A stretch of DNA of 64,000 nt from contig CM053266.1 of assembly GCA_028583415.1 (NCBI GenBank), positions 77,573,237-77,637,236 on the forward strand. The letters are read 5' to 3'. A model generated the notes under the pieces. The model worked only from the letters and a program-made list of their open reading frames with translations, was not told where the DNA came from and did not search any database. The translations under genes and the position numbers were made by a program. The DNA is from Protea cynaroides. Taxonomy: Eukaryota > Streptophyta > Magnoliopsida > Proteales > Proteaceae. Of this stretch, positions 1 to 12,636 are shown piece by piece. Position 1 is the first letter of the stretch. Every line of letters begins with the position of its first letter.

Positions 1-785
1 TTGAGGTAGAAATCGAGTTAGAAAATACATTTTACCTCACCTGAATGGATGAATCTTTTATGGTTATAGTTGGTAATTTAAACCTTTGAATAAAGCTAAG
101 ACCTCCTTGTACTAGAGAAAAAAATCATAATAAGAAAATAATAATATAAGAGTTTTTGTTTTTTGAAACTAAACAGGGCATTCCACCTTAGGAAGCGAGG
201 TGTTTTGATTGAAATTCCTTGGATACAGTGCTTGTTAAAAAAAAGTACTCTTTAGCATCAATGTCCTTAAAGATACATGCCAAAAGCGAAGCTACATAGT
301 AACATGGGAATGCATAACCACCTGCACTTCTCAAGCCAACTGTAGTAGAGTAGCTTAGAGAGGAAGAAAAAAAGAAAAAAAAAAAAAGAGAAAAGAAATG
401 TGAAATATAAGTGTTGAAAGTTGATCTTGGGTCTTGGTTACCAATGTGTTACAAAGGGTTCACCTTAAAGTGAGATACGTTTGGAAGATATAACAAAGTT
501 TCCTAATTGAGATGCAACCTTAATATTTAAATCACATGAGGTAGCAAAGTTAAAGTATGGGGGTTTCTATGTTTTTTTGATTCCAAGTTGAGAATCTTGA
601 CTAATAGGATGTGTCTGTGCTCTTTTTCCTCAATACCAACATTAAAGTTTGGAATTTTTATATCACAAGCCTGTAAACCCCTAGGTCACCCCTAGTAGAC
701 GAGTTGTGTCTCGTGAGTTAGGATTTTATTTTCTTTTTATATTTTTCTTTGTTAGGGACTAACAAAGTTTAAGTGTGGGGGAATC
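1..785 (+). mobile_element. 3' internal end of a Ty3/gypsy element, non-coding
   Basis: I see no coding region here, only short chance frames. The stretch ends in a purine-rich tract, AAGTGTGGGGGAATC (about 771-785), directly followed by TGATGA, the start of an LTR. This is the usual layout of a polypurine tract and 3' LTR in Athila/Tat-like plant Ty3/gypsy elements. An A-rich run lies at about 362-400. The gag-pol part would lie to the left, outside the window. The lineage is a guess from the PPT/LTR style only. Confidence 0.55.
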
Positions 786-1963
786 TGATGAACACATTTT
801 ATGTGTAAATTTAGGGTATAAATTATTCATCTCTTAGTCTTTTTATAATGCTTCTCGGGTATTTAATGTTGTTTTTATGTTTGTAGGGTGTAGGTGAAAG
901 AATGGAGAAATCTGAGATTGAAAATACCATTTTATGCATTTTTTGTGATCTTGTCCAGTTAACTCACCCAATCAACTCAGCAGTTGGGCATAAGGATGAA
1001 TTTTATAAGGAGAGCCATGAATTTTATATATAAGATCAGCCTTAGACTAAGTCAAAAAATAACCCAATCTCATGTGAAAGATTCTATTTTCTTGAGAAAA
1101 TATTTCTTACTTATTTGGAATCAAATTTACAAGATTGGCATGGCATGGAAGAATAGAAAGCTCCAATCGGTTATGAAAGTTTTCAAGAAGAGATAATGAT
1201 GCCAAAGATACAATGAGTTATTGCAAGATCTTTTTTCTACTCAAGAATCATCCACATACAATGAACCTACAAGGCGGACATTCTATTACCTTGTTTATCT
1301 CTACAAAATCTCTTGTAATCCAATTGTAATGATTGATTGTGATCCTTACTCACTTATATATATATGTGATACTCAGAAATAGAAAAAGCATCCAAGAATT
1401 CTATTGTAAATTTTTTTTTTTAGTTTTGAAAATATATGGGAGAGTTTAAGAGTCTTAGTTTCTTATTTTCAAGTTGTGTTCTTCTTGCTTAATTTCTTTT
1501 ATCAAATTTTAATTTTAGATTTTAAATTTTGTAGTAAGGTAGATCCATATAGGTTATATCCCATTATTAATTTAATTTAAGGGAGAAGGTCCCTTTGTAA
1601 TTGTTTGTGTGTCGCCTTAGAGTAATAACAAGACGATGAGCAACGACAGAGAAATCTTCCAACGAGATAAGTATTTCTTATATTCTTTTATTTTTAATTT
1701 CGTTCCCTTCATACAATAGATCTGTGTTACTCTATGGTTAATATAGTGATTTCGTAAATCATTGTGCCGTTAGAAATTGGTTATTTATTATTTTTATTAC
1801 TTGATTAGTTTTTATTTAAAATGATTAGGGTGGTAATTCATTCAAATCTCTTTGGTACGCTTTAACTTATTTGAGTTAGGATAATAGTGATTCCTCCCTG
1901 AGATCGATCCGTTAATACACGATACCGTGCACTTGCAGTTACATATACATTTAATTTACATCA
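786..1963 (+). repeat. 3' LTR of a Ty3/gypsy element (1.18 kb)
   Basis: The LTR starts TGATGA just after the purine tract and ends TACATCA, giving matching TGATG/CATCA termini. The right boundary is confirmed by an abrupt switch to Tekay RNase H coding sequence at 1964. A TATATATATA stretch at about 1350 could be the TATA box. The 5 bp target duplication should be ATCGC (1964-1968), but its partner lies outside the window. The frame at 984-1196 has no recognisable domain and I do not treat it as a gene. Confidence 0.7.
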
Positions 1964-2400
1964 ATCGCCTATGCCTCTAGACAATTGAAGAGCATGAGAA
2001 GAATTATCCAACTCATGATCTTGAGTTTGCCGATGTAGTATTCGCGCTCAAGACATGGAGACACTACTTGGACGGAGAAAAGTTTCAGAGAATGTCTGAC
2101 TACAAGAGTCTCACCTACTTATTTAATCAGAAAGAGCTTAACATGAGACAAAGAAGATGGTTAGAGTTACCGAAGGATTATGATTGTGATATTTAATATT
2201 ACCCAAGAATGGCTAACGTAGTAGCCGATGCCCTTATTAAAAATGCCATAAGCAAAGGAGAGCTAAGGCTAGTGACTCCATTCTGTCTGAATCTCAAGTA
2301 ATACCTCCACCCATAGCTAAAGACTCCATTGCTAGCGCTCTGTTAGAAGAGTTAATTGATGCCACTACTACCACTCTAGGTACCCTTCAAATACAATCGA
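1964..2400 (+). pseudogene. pol: Tekay/Del chromovirus RNase H remnant
   Basis: The sequence resumes in the middle of RNase H, at the conserved AYASRQLK stretch. EHEKNYPTHDLE, DYKSLTYLFNQKELNMRQRR and NVVADAL follow, the order typical of chromovirus RNase H. The second catalytic Asp position reads SDYKSL where SDHKSL is usual. A one-base deletion after RQLK (about 1990) and stop codons near 2196 and beyond 2300 break it. The upstream half (RT, protease, gag) is separated by the LTR that ends at 1963 and lies outside the window. Strand and family are clear. It is not functional. Confidence 0.85.
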
Positions 2401-3876
2401 CATTGTTGCAAGAGATAAAAGAAGCAACAATATTGGACTATCACCTTAGTGTACTGAAGAGTAAACTCGAAAATGGAAAGCAAGACCCTGACTTTGTTCT
2501 GAATAATGGAGTTATTTACTATCATGGTAAAGTGTGTATGCCAGAATCTGTAGAAGACTTGAAGGAAAAGTTTTTTATTAAAGCCCATTTATCCCCATAC
2601 TCTATACATCCTTCAAGCATAAAGATGTACCACAACTTGAAGAAGGAATTCTGGTGGAGAAGTTTGAAAGCTGATGTAGCCCTATTTGTATACAAGTGTT
2701 TGATGTGTTAGCAAGTAAAGGCTAAACGCCAAAGACCATTTGGTAAACTCCAATCGATATCGGTACCAGAATGGAAGTGGGACCACATTACCATGGACTT
2801 CGTTACAGGGTTATCTCTGATAGCACGATCTATAGACGTGGTATGGGTTATTGTGGATAGGTTTACTAAAACCACAAGATTCATTGTAGTTTGACCTCAG
2901 TACTCCATGGATAAACTAGCTAGACTATATATCGATCAAGTCATCTATTTACACGATGTTTCAGCTAGTATTGTATCCGATCGTGACTCTAGATTTATAT
3001 CCAAGTTCTAGGAAGGATTACAAAGTATAATGGGTACTCAACTGAAGTTTAGTACTGCCTTTCACCCTCAAATAGATGGACAATCTGAAAGAATGATTTA
3101 AATATTAGAAGATATGCTGAAAGCCTGCACTCTTGATTTCAAAGGAAACTAGGATCAAAATCTCTTATTGATGGAGTTTGCATACAACAATAGCTATTAG
3201 TCTACTATCAAGATGGCACCATATAAACCAGTGTATGGAAGGAAATGTAGAACTCCCTTGTATTGGAATGAAGTTGGTAAAAGAAGATTACTTAGACTAG
3301 ATATTATCTAAGAGACTTGCGAGAATGTGGGTTTCATAAGGGAAAGGATTAAAGCTTCTCAATCAAGACAGAAGAGCTATGCAGACCTTCATCATAAAGA
3401 TTTTGAATTTGAAGTAGGCGAGGTACTCCTGAAATTGTCACCATTCAAAGGAATTCAAAGATTCGGCAAGAAGGGAAAGCTAAGTCCAAGATACACAGGA
3501 CCATATGATGTACTTAGCCGAAGTGGAGCTGTAGCCTATCAACTAGCTCTACCTCTTGTACTTGCTGGTGTCCATGATGTGTTTTATGTGTCAATTCTAA
3601 AGAAATACATCACCGACCGACACACGTGTTGAATATAGAACTTCCTATGATGGATACAGAACTGACTTATGAAGTAGAACTGCTAGCAATCCTAGATAGA
3701 AAGGTTCATCAACTAAAAAGCTGATCCATTGCTTACATTAAGGTGCAATGGAAGAACCATACTAAGGATGAAGCGTCGTGGGGAAGGAAAATGAAATACA
3801 TAAGAAATACCCACACCTGTTTAAAGAACAAGGTAAACAAATTTCAAAGATCAAATTCGTTGAAGTGGAGGGGAAT
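2401..3876 (+). pseudogene. pol: Tekay/Del chromovirus integrase with chromodomain tail, decayed
   Basis: Integrase would insert the cDNA into the host chromosome. The HHCC zinc finger is visible (HLSPYSIHPSS..MYHNLKK, then CLMC before a TAG at 2709). It is followed by the catalytic core with MDFVTGL, SDRDSRF and DGQSER, so the D, D and E positions are present. The GKLSPRYTGPYDVL segment and a VHDVFYVSILKKYI stretch precede the chromodomain. At least six in-frame stops (TAG, TGA, TAA) interrupt the core. Most are explained by single C-to-T or G-to-A changes. The purine tract GAAGTGGAGGGGAAT ends just before the LTR at 3877, so this is the 3' end of the element. It lies inside the Tat element that resumes at 6676. 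Confidence 0.88.
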
Positions 3877-6675
3877 TATGAAACCCGTACCCAAAAATAC
3901 AGACTAATTTATAAATTTTCACAAATAATCGGTTCTGTCAACACTAGCCTAACAACCGTAACATCAATGGAATGTATGGAACTTTAGGTAATAGTTGAAA
4001 CCTTCTTACTACTAGTGTAGAAGCTCTGTGTAAAAAGAATTAGTCGAACTAATCAAGACTTGGTCGTTCTAAGTCAATTTAGAGTAGGCGGTCGACCAAA
4101 GAGGTCGACTAAATTGAGTTGATCGACCCCCTATATCCGATCGACCACATGGACCCAGAATTGGGCCATTCTGAGTCTATTTTAGTTGTGCTTGGTTCTA
4201 ATTGGTTCTAATTGGTTCTTAACTACCTATGATCTTCCCCAAACATGTGGGACCTACTTCTGAATATATTGGAGTGCCAATTGACAATCTCCAAGCCTCC
4301 TTCATTACACTCATATCAGGACTAGGACTCTCAAGAGAATAATTGTAATGTAACTCTAACTCTTGAATAAACCCCTCAATAAAACTCTCTATGAACCCTA
4401 ATTGAGAACATTAGAACCTCTAATACATTTTGAGAGAGGGAGAGTGAATTGGAGCAAGTTGAAGGAAGAAGAAGATGAAGAATAACCATTGAAGGACCTC
4501 CCTCAAGCTTCTCTCTGCAACAACTTGTGTTAAGCATTGAGGTAAGCTTGAAACCTAACCTCACTTAATTTAGAATGAACCCTTGATGATCCTATGAGGT
4601 AAACCTAACCTCTGATCATGCTGGAACAAGATTCCAGAAGAATCCATTAATGGAGAATAGGTAGAACCCTTGCATAATGCTGATAATGAATAAACTGATA
4701 TAGGATAATGAATAAACCCTTGCATAAAATGATAATGAACAAGATTCCAGAAGAACTCACATTAAACCTTAGGGTGATGTTTAACATTTAAATATGATTA
4801 GAATATGTCCAATAATATTGTTTCTAACACTTAGAAACCCTTTAGTGGAGCCTTAGACCCCGTGCTTAGGATAAATGACTGAAATTGAATTAGTTCGAGC
4901 TTTCTAGTGGAGGCAGTCGACCAAGGTGGTTGACTAAGGTGAGTTGATCAACTGCCTCTGCTGTGATCGACCGAATGGCTTATAGTGAGTTGTATTCTTG
5001 TTATTTTTCACCCTCATTGACTATTTTGACTATGTTAAGCATCCAACACCTTAAGAATAACGTAATAAACATATTGTAATGATTAGATTGAGTAGAACGT
5101 GTTCCCAAGTGTATAGGTACGCGTGGTTGCAAGGACCAAATTTATAATCATAGACCATACTTACACATAACCTATGGGAACAGGATACCCTAGACTTAAT
5201 GGAAGCGAGAATAAATAATCATAAGTAACATTCATACCTTAATTGTAATAGGTAAGCCAATGTAAGAAAACAAGGAGTAAGATTTTGTCTACTACAGAGT
5301 AAAGCTTGGCTCACTAGATTTAGGTGAGGGATTAGTACATGTTTTATTTTCTTATTCTGTGCATATGCGTTTGCTACTTGTTTAAATTACTGTATGATAA
5401 CATGCCATCCAATAACTGCAATAAATGTTTATGTATTTTACATATTATAACTCGATATTGGATTGATTGATTATGGAATTGTTTAATAACATGTAGATGT
5501 TTGATAACATGATTGTTTGTCATTCACTTATGTCCTAGTAGATTTGGATAGCTAGAATGGGACGGTTTATCTTGGGCCATTAAGCTAGGATATGGGTACC
5601 TGCATTAGTAATATTTCTCGGTTTAGGTTTCAACATCCCGTAATAGGTAACCCTTGCCAATAGGTGTTTAGGTATTGGCATAGGTTTATTTGTAGACCAA
5701 CTTTGGATACACCCCTTTCACTACTGGAGTAGGGAGATGGACAGGGTTGGGAGCTAGCCTCTAGTGTCTCAGGTGAGAGCTAGGGATGAGTCTGTTCTAT
5801 GTGCTTAATTATCAGTGATTGGGTAGTAAGCACCCAATGAAGTGGTTGAGGCTTAGAATAAGATGCCAAGAGAAAGCCTACGATGGGGGAATGCTAATAC
5901 AATGCCAGGTTGGTATACTTGCGTTGTACTGTTTATTCTTTGGGTAATGTTTCACATAAGGTAAGGAGCCAAGTGTGTTACATTTGCCTCACCCGTGCTT
6001 GCATGTTCATTACCAGGATTTAGGTGTGACATGACTTGCACATGCTTATTCATACACCATTTGGATCTTAATAGTTTATCATGTATTGTGTGCTTGAGTG
6101 TGCTAATTTTTCACTGAGCGTGTGGTTTTGCTCACTCCTTTGTACATACACTTTTTTTTAGATTCTTGTGTAGATTATTTAGATGATAATTATGTGATTG
6201 AAGATGAAGAAGCTGAAGATAATTTGTGTGATTCTACATGAGAATGTGATGACTGTCTTTACGATTAAAAGACAATGACTCTAAAGAGTAGAAGACTTCT
6301 TTGTCTGAAAGAGAATAATACTTTAGTAGTTTTTACTTAAGATAAATTACAATTTTATTTGTTTGTTTATTGCATTGTTTTGACTTGTAAGTGTTTGTTT
6401 AGTTACTTAGTACCTAGTATTATGATATTTATGTCTTGGTTTGAAGATAGATAAACCTTTATACATTTATTTGATACAATTAGACTTGGTTTGATGGTTC
6501 TTAGTTATTGATTCTGCTATTATTTGATTTGCACTCTCTATTTTCAGTAATCTGTGTTGTGATTTACAGATGAGTTGTGTTATGTTGTGCACTGTGAATG
6601 GATCTTGGTATGAAAGTACTTGCACTACGAGAAAACCATGATCATACCAAAATGTCAGGGTTTTGGGGTGTGACA
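3877..6675 (+). repeat. 3' LTR of the first Tekay-type element (2.8 kb)
   Basis: It starts TATGAAACCCGTACCC, matching the TGTAAGACCCG-type starts of the other Tekay LTRs with a decayed first dinucleotide. It ends TTTTGGGGTGTGACA at 6675, where Tat pol sequence begins. It carries two blocks rich in GGTCGAC/GATCGACC words (about 4081-4145 and 4900-4980) and a GA-rich stretch at 4435-4490. The predicted 5 bp target duplication GGAGT (6676-6680) has its partner outside the window. No gene is seen. Confidence 0.75.
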
Positions 6676-7680
6676 GGAGTTAGACCAGATTCCAGTCTCG
6701 AAAGAAGAACTAGAGAAATACTTCCAAATCGGATCCACTCTGCAAAGCGAACAGAGGGAGGACGTGATTGCTATCTTGAACAAAACCTGGATGTCATCGA
6801 TTGGTCTACATCCAACATGCTATGGATACCTTGATATCTGAAGGAACATCAACTTGCAATTGACCCAAAGTTTAAGCCAGTTCAACAGAAGAAGAGGAAC
6901 TTCGCACCTGAGCATGAAGCCGCCATTAGAGTAGATGTAGATAAGTTACTAGTTATTGGTTTTATTAGGGAGGTTAAGTATCCTCAGTAGGTGTCTATTG
7001 TAGTCATGGTACCAAAGTCCAATGGGAAATGACAAATTTGTATTGATTATTCTGATTTGAATAAAGCTTGTCGTAAGGACTGCAACCCTCTCCCTAGAAT
7101 TGATATGCTGATAGATGCAAAGGCAGTCCATGAGATGCTATCTTTCATGGATGCCTACTTTGAGTATAACCAAATCAAGATGTACAAGTTGGATGAAATC
7201 AACACAACCTTCATCATGAGTTTCGGCCTCTACTACTACAATTCCATACCCTTCGGTCTAAATAATGGAGGGGCAACCTATCAGCGGCTAGTCAACAAAG
7301 TCTTCGAGAATCAAATCGAGAAGAATATGGAGGTCTAAGTGGAAACTTCCTGGTCAAGAGTAAGAAGCCTACAAGTCATCTAGATGACCTACAAGAGGCT
7401 TTTGAGGTACTTCACAGTCATCAAATGAAGCTCAACCCTACCAAATACATCTTTGGCATTGGTTCAGGAAAGTTTTTGGGCTTCATGGTGTCCAATAAGG
7501 GCATCAAGGTGAATTCGGCGACGATAGAAGCAATTCTGAAGATGTCAGCTCCTACTAAGCCGAAGCAAGTTCAAGAACTGACAGGTGGGATAGCCCTGGG
7601 AAGATTTATGTCCAAATCTGCAAACCAGTACCTGTCGTTTTTCAAGACGTTGAAAGGAGCCAAGCACTTTAATGGATAGA
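6676..7680 (+). pseudogene. pol: Tat/Retand reverse transcriptase remnant
   Basis: Reverse transcriptase copies element RNA to DNA. Recognisable pieces in order are a pre-RT segment with EHQLAIDPKFKPVQQKKR, ICIDYSDLNKAC, PLPRIDMLIDA, then SFGLYYYNSIPFGLNNGGAT and YQRLVNKVFENQI. After a frame change come KLNPTKYIFGIGSGKFLGFM and the LTGGIALGRFMSKSA connection. The YVDD catalytic box is destroyed: after MEV (about 7330) there is a stop and a shifted frame. Several other stops occur (about 6832, 6990, 7031). The reading resembles Tat-clade RT, not chromovirus RT, and the downstream second RNase H confirms this. Confidence 0.88.
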
Positions 7681-8119
7681 GGAATGTCAGAAAACGTTTG
7701 ATGACCTGAAATCTTACCAGACATCCCCACCATTGCTCTCATACCCAGAGGTCGGTGACCAGCTCCAGATATATCTAACCACTTCGACAGTAGTAGTCAA
7801 CTTGGTACTAGTCAAAGAACTAGACAAGGTCTAGAGGCCAGTCTATTACATCAATAAGGTGCTACTGGATGTGGAATCCAGGTACTTTCAAAACCATACA
7901 ATTTTGGTACTGACGGACAAGCCCTTGAAGAAGATCCTAGCCAGACCTGACATATTGGGGCGACTTGTCAATTGGGCGATCGAGCAAGGAAAATTTGACA
8001 TACAATTACAGCCAAGGATAACTATCAAAGCTCAGGTACTCATTGACTTCTTACTAGAAACCTTCGAAGAAGATAGTGCCGATATCGACAAAACCCTAGC
8101 AAAGGACGATATCTGGTAA
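7681..8119 (+). pseudogene. pol: Tat/Retand first RNase H, internally deleted
   Basis: This domain would degrade the RNA of the RNA/DNA hybrid. It begins with the thumb/connection segment (EECQKTFDDLKSY), then RPVYYINKVLLDVESRY. It jumps at once to FQNHTILVLTDKPLKKILAR. In the Tat family a stretch of roughly twenty residues is expected between those two segments, so a deletion there is inferred. The end reads GRLVNWAIEQGKFDIQ, typical of this clade. One stop lies near 7831 and the domain ends at a TAA at 8117. Confidence 0.8.
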
Positions 8120-8593
8120 ATACTAAAGAAACAAAAGATGAAACATTCACCAGCTTGAACATTGTACGTGGATGGATCCTAGAATGACAAGCACTCGGGG
8201 GCCGGGGTCATTTTGACCAGTCCCAAATGACCCCGGCCCAAGAAGTTTAGAGTGCAGGTCGCACTATGATTCTACTTCTACGCAACAAACAACTCGATAG
8301 AGTATGAAGCATTACTTGTTGGCCTTTGACTTGTGAAGTTCCTAATGGTAAGGAGGTTGGACATCTACAGAGACATAGACTCATAGGTCATGAAACAGAT
8401 CAACAGCGAATACGAAGCCAAACAGCCTCATATGCTTGAAGACCTAGCCAAAACAAAGTCGGAACTCACTTTGTTAAAAGGCTATCGGATCAGTAACGTA
8501 GATCGTGAGAACTACACCAAAGTTGATGCCCTATCCAAGCTCATGGCAGAAGACCTCTCTACCCTTGAATCATCAGTATGCATCGACGTCTAA
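8120..8593 (+). pseudogene. Tat-clade archaeal-like second RNase H, decayed
   Basis: A second RNase H is a hallmark of the Tat clade. LYVDGS at about 8166 holds the first catalytic Asp, followed by SGAGVILTSP, then ATNNSIEYEALLVGL with the Glu, and MKQINSEYEAK. At least five in-frame stops (after DGS, SPK, VAL, VGL, DS) break the frame. It lies between RNase H and integrase, the expected place. The final part, YTKVDALSKLMA, matches the linker to integrase. Confidence 0.82.
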
Positions 8594-8639
8594 AAAAACC
8601 CAAGCATAAGGGATGACGTTGAGGTGCAGCAAATCGATA

Positions 8640-9872
8640 CTGAAGCAACATCGAGTCTGGTGAACTCCTAGAAGATTGGTTAGAAAGACGCCGAGTCCAA
8701 GCCAAGTTTCGATAGTAAATAGTCATGGATGGGAAGTTGAACCACAAGTCGCTCAACCTCCCTTTCCTACTATGTCTCACCCCAGCCTAAGCTGGGGAAG
8801 TCATGTGGGAAGTCCACAAAGGGAACTGCGGAAGTCATATAGAAGGGAGAGCCCTCTGCCAGAGAATTCTAAGACAAGGTTATTATTGGCCAACAATGCT
8901 GGCTAACTACATCATCTACTTGACCAAGTGTGAAAATTACCAGAAGCACGCTACAGTTAGCCACATGCTCATGAAGGAGCTACAGTCAATGAGCAACCCA
9001 TTACCATTCGTGATGTGGGGAATGGACATTGTTGGTCCTTTCCCTACAGCTAGGTTAGATAAGAAGTTCTTGATTGTTGCAATAGAATACTTCTCCAAAT
9101 GGGCAGAGGCCAAAGCTGTTGTAAAGACAGATTTAGACAGCATAGAGCCTTTCGTCTGGGAAAATGTAATTTACAAATACGGTGTACTAAGGATTATCGT
9201 AACTGACAACAGACCGCAGTTCGAGAGTGTCCAATTCAAAGCCTTCTACGAGGGTTTCAACATCTAACAGCGGTTCGCAACAGTATCACATCCAGAAGCA
9301 AATGGCCAGGTTGAAGCAACCAACAAAACAATCTCCCATGGCATAGCTCGACCACTTGGAATTGCCGCCAAGGAAAATGGGCAAACGAGCTACCCAGTGT
9401 GCTCTGGTCTTACAGAACCAAAAGTTGGATTGCGACTGGAGAAACGCCCTCCATGCTGGTGTATGGGGCAGAAGTAGTAACACCAGTTGAGGTCACTCAT
9501 CCAACTTTTAAAATTTTCAACTATGATGAAGTACAGAATAATGAAGATTTGAGGGCAAACCTGGACTTACTTGAAAAACTTTGGGATATGACACAACAAC
9601 GCATCCTGGTGTACAAATAGTGATTTGCCAGACACTATAACTCGCGAGTCTGAGCTAGGCAATTCAAGGTCGGTAACCTAGTGCTCCACCTGACCTCTAT
9701 ATCACAACCTTTCCAACAAGGCAAGCTAATGCCGACTTGGGAAGGACATTATAGAATAGTCTGCGTGACAAGGTTAGGAACTTACCACCTAGAGAGACTA
9801 AAGGGGGAGTTAATCAAGAGGCCTTGGCACTATAAAAATTTCAATCATGTATCTCGACATGAGGAACTTTAA
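8640..9872 (+). pseudogene. pol: Tat/Retand integrase remnant
   Basis: The zinc-binding region reads HKGNCGSHIEGRALCQRI, then YYWPTMLAN and CENYQKHA. The core has MDIVGPFPTA (first D), VTDNRPQF (second D) and a SHPEANGQVEATNK segment (E), so the catalytic triad survives. A TAA at about 9265 and frame changes near 9400 and 9620 break it. The C-terminal part has VYGAEVVTPVEV and, further on, a GKLMPTWEGHYRIVCV barrel-like segment ending near 9872. No chromodomain follows, as expected for Tat. Confidence 0.87.
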
Positions 9873-10320
9873 CGAAATGTTTGTACATTATAGTTTTTGG
9901 TCTTCATTACTTCTAAGGTAATGACTTAGCACAAGACGTCAATATTCAAATTCTTGTAGCACTTAGGTCATCGACTTGCAATCTACACACGAGATGGATA
10001 CTTGACGACTTGTAGGACATCAAGACCAGTGCCCCACTGGCAACATACAAGTTGGCCTTTTGTGACTTGTACGACTATGGTCAATAGACCTGCAATAATG
10101 TTACTTAGAGTCATAATGCACGCACTATGTATTCATTATGAGCTTGAGGGGGTAGGAATGACCCTGAGCTAATATACAAGACAAAAGGACAATGCAACCT
10201 CAACACTAAAAAAACAAGTTCCATTCATTACCATATCTACAAATGCACAGAAATACATCATTTACAGTTTAATATTTATAGTACACTACAATAAAATGAA
10301 GTCAGCGGTAGAGATATTCT
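9873..10320. other. Non-coding spacer of the Tat element
   Basis: No coding signal was found between the end of integrase and the antisense gene. Short related words such as ACTTGTA and CAAGTTGG recur at 9970-10090. Otherwise the stretch looks like ordinary 3' untranslated sequence of a Retand-like element. Confidence 0.5.
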
Positions 10321-10799
10321 ATAATCCTAGTCCTAGACGGAAGCACTTTTCTTTCTCCTGGGAGGATTCCTCAGATGCTCCATAGCATCAACCAACCTTT
10401 CTGCTACCTCCCTTGTCTCATGCTTGGCTTCAGGTCTCTGTCGCTAGATACTCTGGTAAATTACATCTATGGAAGGGTGAGGGTTATAATAATACCCTCG
10501 AAACACCAGTTAAATCAGCCAAAGTCTCCTTATCATTGTCGAGCTTTTCTACCATGACGTCTGCATAGTGCTCAGCCATAAGTCGAAGATATCTCTACTC
10601 TATGTCAGACTAAGTGACTTCCGTGAGCTCTTGCTCCAAAGGACGAGCCTTGTTGAACTTCCTCATGTACAACTTCTCGAGAAGTCGAATTCTATCTTCA
10701 GCCCTTTCAGTTGGATGTCACAGAACCCTCGTCAGGTTAGCCAAGGCGTTTCGAGCTCTTCTATCCCTACAACAAGTTTATCACAATGAGCTGTAGTCT

Positions 10800-11888
10800 C
10801 TAAGAGCTGAACACAAAGCGCTTTGACTTCAGAAAGGAGATTAGCAAAGATCTCGCGTTTAGCTTCGCTCTGCCCAGGTGGTAGAGCAGCCTAAGTATAA
10901 AACAAAAAATAAAGACATAACCAATCAGCAGTGGAAAGGGACGGAGATGAAAAAGGAAGCACACCAAATACTTGGTAACCACTGCAACCACATTCATTAA
11001 ATCAGAAAAATGATGTTTACATATACAAGGGGCCAAATGACCTACACAAAAAAAAAAAAAAAAAAAAAAAAAGAGAAGTCATTTTGTCGTCCTATCCACC
11101 TCTTGGTTCACCTCTACCACTAGTCCTTCCTGGGCAGGCAGGAAAGCCCCGTCCTGAACCTATTCGGCCACTACATCCTCAACATAGGCCACCTGAGAAT
11201 TCTAGCCTTCGATAAGAACCAGCATCCTCAATTGGGAGGGCCTAAGGGACCTCCTTAAGTGGGGTTCCTCAAGTAAATGCTCTTCAGGAGTGCCTTCCTC
11301 TTCCTCGGTGTCGGTGGGGTCATCCACGTCTAATTGATACCTCGATAAGTCAACGTCTTGTCCAATCTCCTTGCGTACATAATCGTGTAAACTGTGCGCC
11401 CCCTGGACATTGGCATTTTCGCAGAGATCAAGACGGAATGGCCTCAACTCTGGATCTGACCGAACATACGACTTGAGGTCCTTAGAGGCTTTAAACTTGA
11501 CGATTTCCTAGTCAACCTTTTGAGGAATAGAAGCTTCAAGTCCCTGCTCTCTCTCTTCAGCCAATTGAAGTTGGCGACGAAGCTCAACCATAGCCCTATT
11601 GGCTTTTTCCTTGGCCGCCTTCAAGGCCTCCAAGGCGTGTCTTCTCAGCTACTGACTCGGCCTGCAGATCATCGGCCCTTTTCCTCTCGGCTTACAAATT
11701 AGACTCCAATTACTTCTTGTCATCAGCAGCCTGGTCCCTGGTCTCTTGCAACTCCTTGGTTAGGCCTTGTTCCTCTCAAAATAGGTTCGATGAACCTTTA
11801 TGGCCTCGTCCCACGTCTTTTTGGTCTAGTCAAGACGTCTTACCAGGTCTACATCGTGATTGTCAAGGGCCATCGACGTGTTTAAGAG
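10800..11888 (-). pseudogene. Third exon region of the Tat antisense gene (coiled coil and acidic tail)
   Basis: Read on the minus strand, this follows a splice acceptor (TTTATTACAG, exon start 11888). It gives a charged helical segment with ELQETRDQAADDKK, AERKRADDLQAES and a VELRRQLQLAEEREQG stretch. An acidic part containing PTDTEEEEGTPEEH (about 11280-11320) comes next. Stops (near 11700 and 11510) and a frameshift near 11645 break it. A probable further intron ends at TTATACTTAG (about 10890), followed by LPPGQSEAKREIF. This coiled-coil plus acidic C-terminus fits the non-domain part of antisense genes in Tat elements. The function is not known. Confidence 0.6.
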
Positions 11889-11966
11889 CTGTAATAAAGA
11901 AGAGAGTTAAAGACAAATGCATTCATAAATAGAACGAAAAGGAAGATGGACAGGAACAACACTTAC
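11889..11966 (-). other. Probable intron of the antisense gene (78 bp)
   Basis: On the minus strand the donor is CAGT|GTAAGT at 11966-11961 and the acceptor is TTTATTACAG at 11889-11890. The length is within the usual plant range. The flanking frames are both coding-like. This is inferred from sequence only. Confidence 0.55.
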
Positions 11967-12636
11967 ACTGAGAAAGCTCCTGTCTTGTATCCTCCTCAAC
12001 TCATTGCTTGCCATCATCCCATAATATGCCCATCCTTAGGCATCCGTATGCCTTCCAGTAGCTGATAGGCGACATCCGACGAAGACATCACACTGGCCTT
12101 TTTGTCAGTTGACCATTTTGGCCAATACGGGCCATGTGAGGTACTGGGACTTGAGGCTCTTTGAGGAGCCAAGACTTGCCCTTCAAAAGTCCTTGCCGCC
12201 ATTGTTACTGTGGAAGGAGTGGCGGCTGGTGAACGTAATCCCATTTGGGAATGAGTTGCAAGGGGAGAACTCGGAGCCGACCTTGACCGCAAAGTCAGCA
12301 TAATATCGACTTTAAGCTATACAATGGTGACTGAATCAGAATACGCCCTCAAAGGTGACTTGGAATACATATTGGTGCCTTCACAAGGAGTTGGGGTAGG
12401 GGTGGGAGCTCTTTCTTCACCTTTATGTGAAGTCGTGGTGGCGTTAGGTGCGTCCTGAAGCTGTGCCTCATCGCACTCCTCATCCGACCAGTTCTATTGG
12501 TCCAAATTCTGAACCACGAATGGGCCTGACTTGGCCTTTTTCCTTTGGCCATAGGGGCCTAATGCAATGCTCTTGGCAGACCTCTTTCAAGTCCATCAGC
12601 TCTGGAGCTCCACCAAATCGATGTCAGTCCAACCTA
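11967..12636 (-). pseudogene. Second exon of the Tat antisense gene
   Basis: The stretch lies between two consensus splice sites: acceptor CTTTACAG| at 12637 and donor |GTAAGT at 11966. It is low-complexity, polar and proline/serine-rich on the minus strand, like linker regions of transposon-derived plant proteins. No domain is recognised in it. Its claim to be coding rests on position between the domain-bearing first exon and the coiled-coil third exon. Confidence 0.45.
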
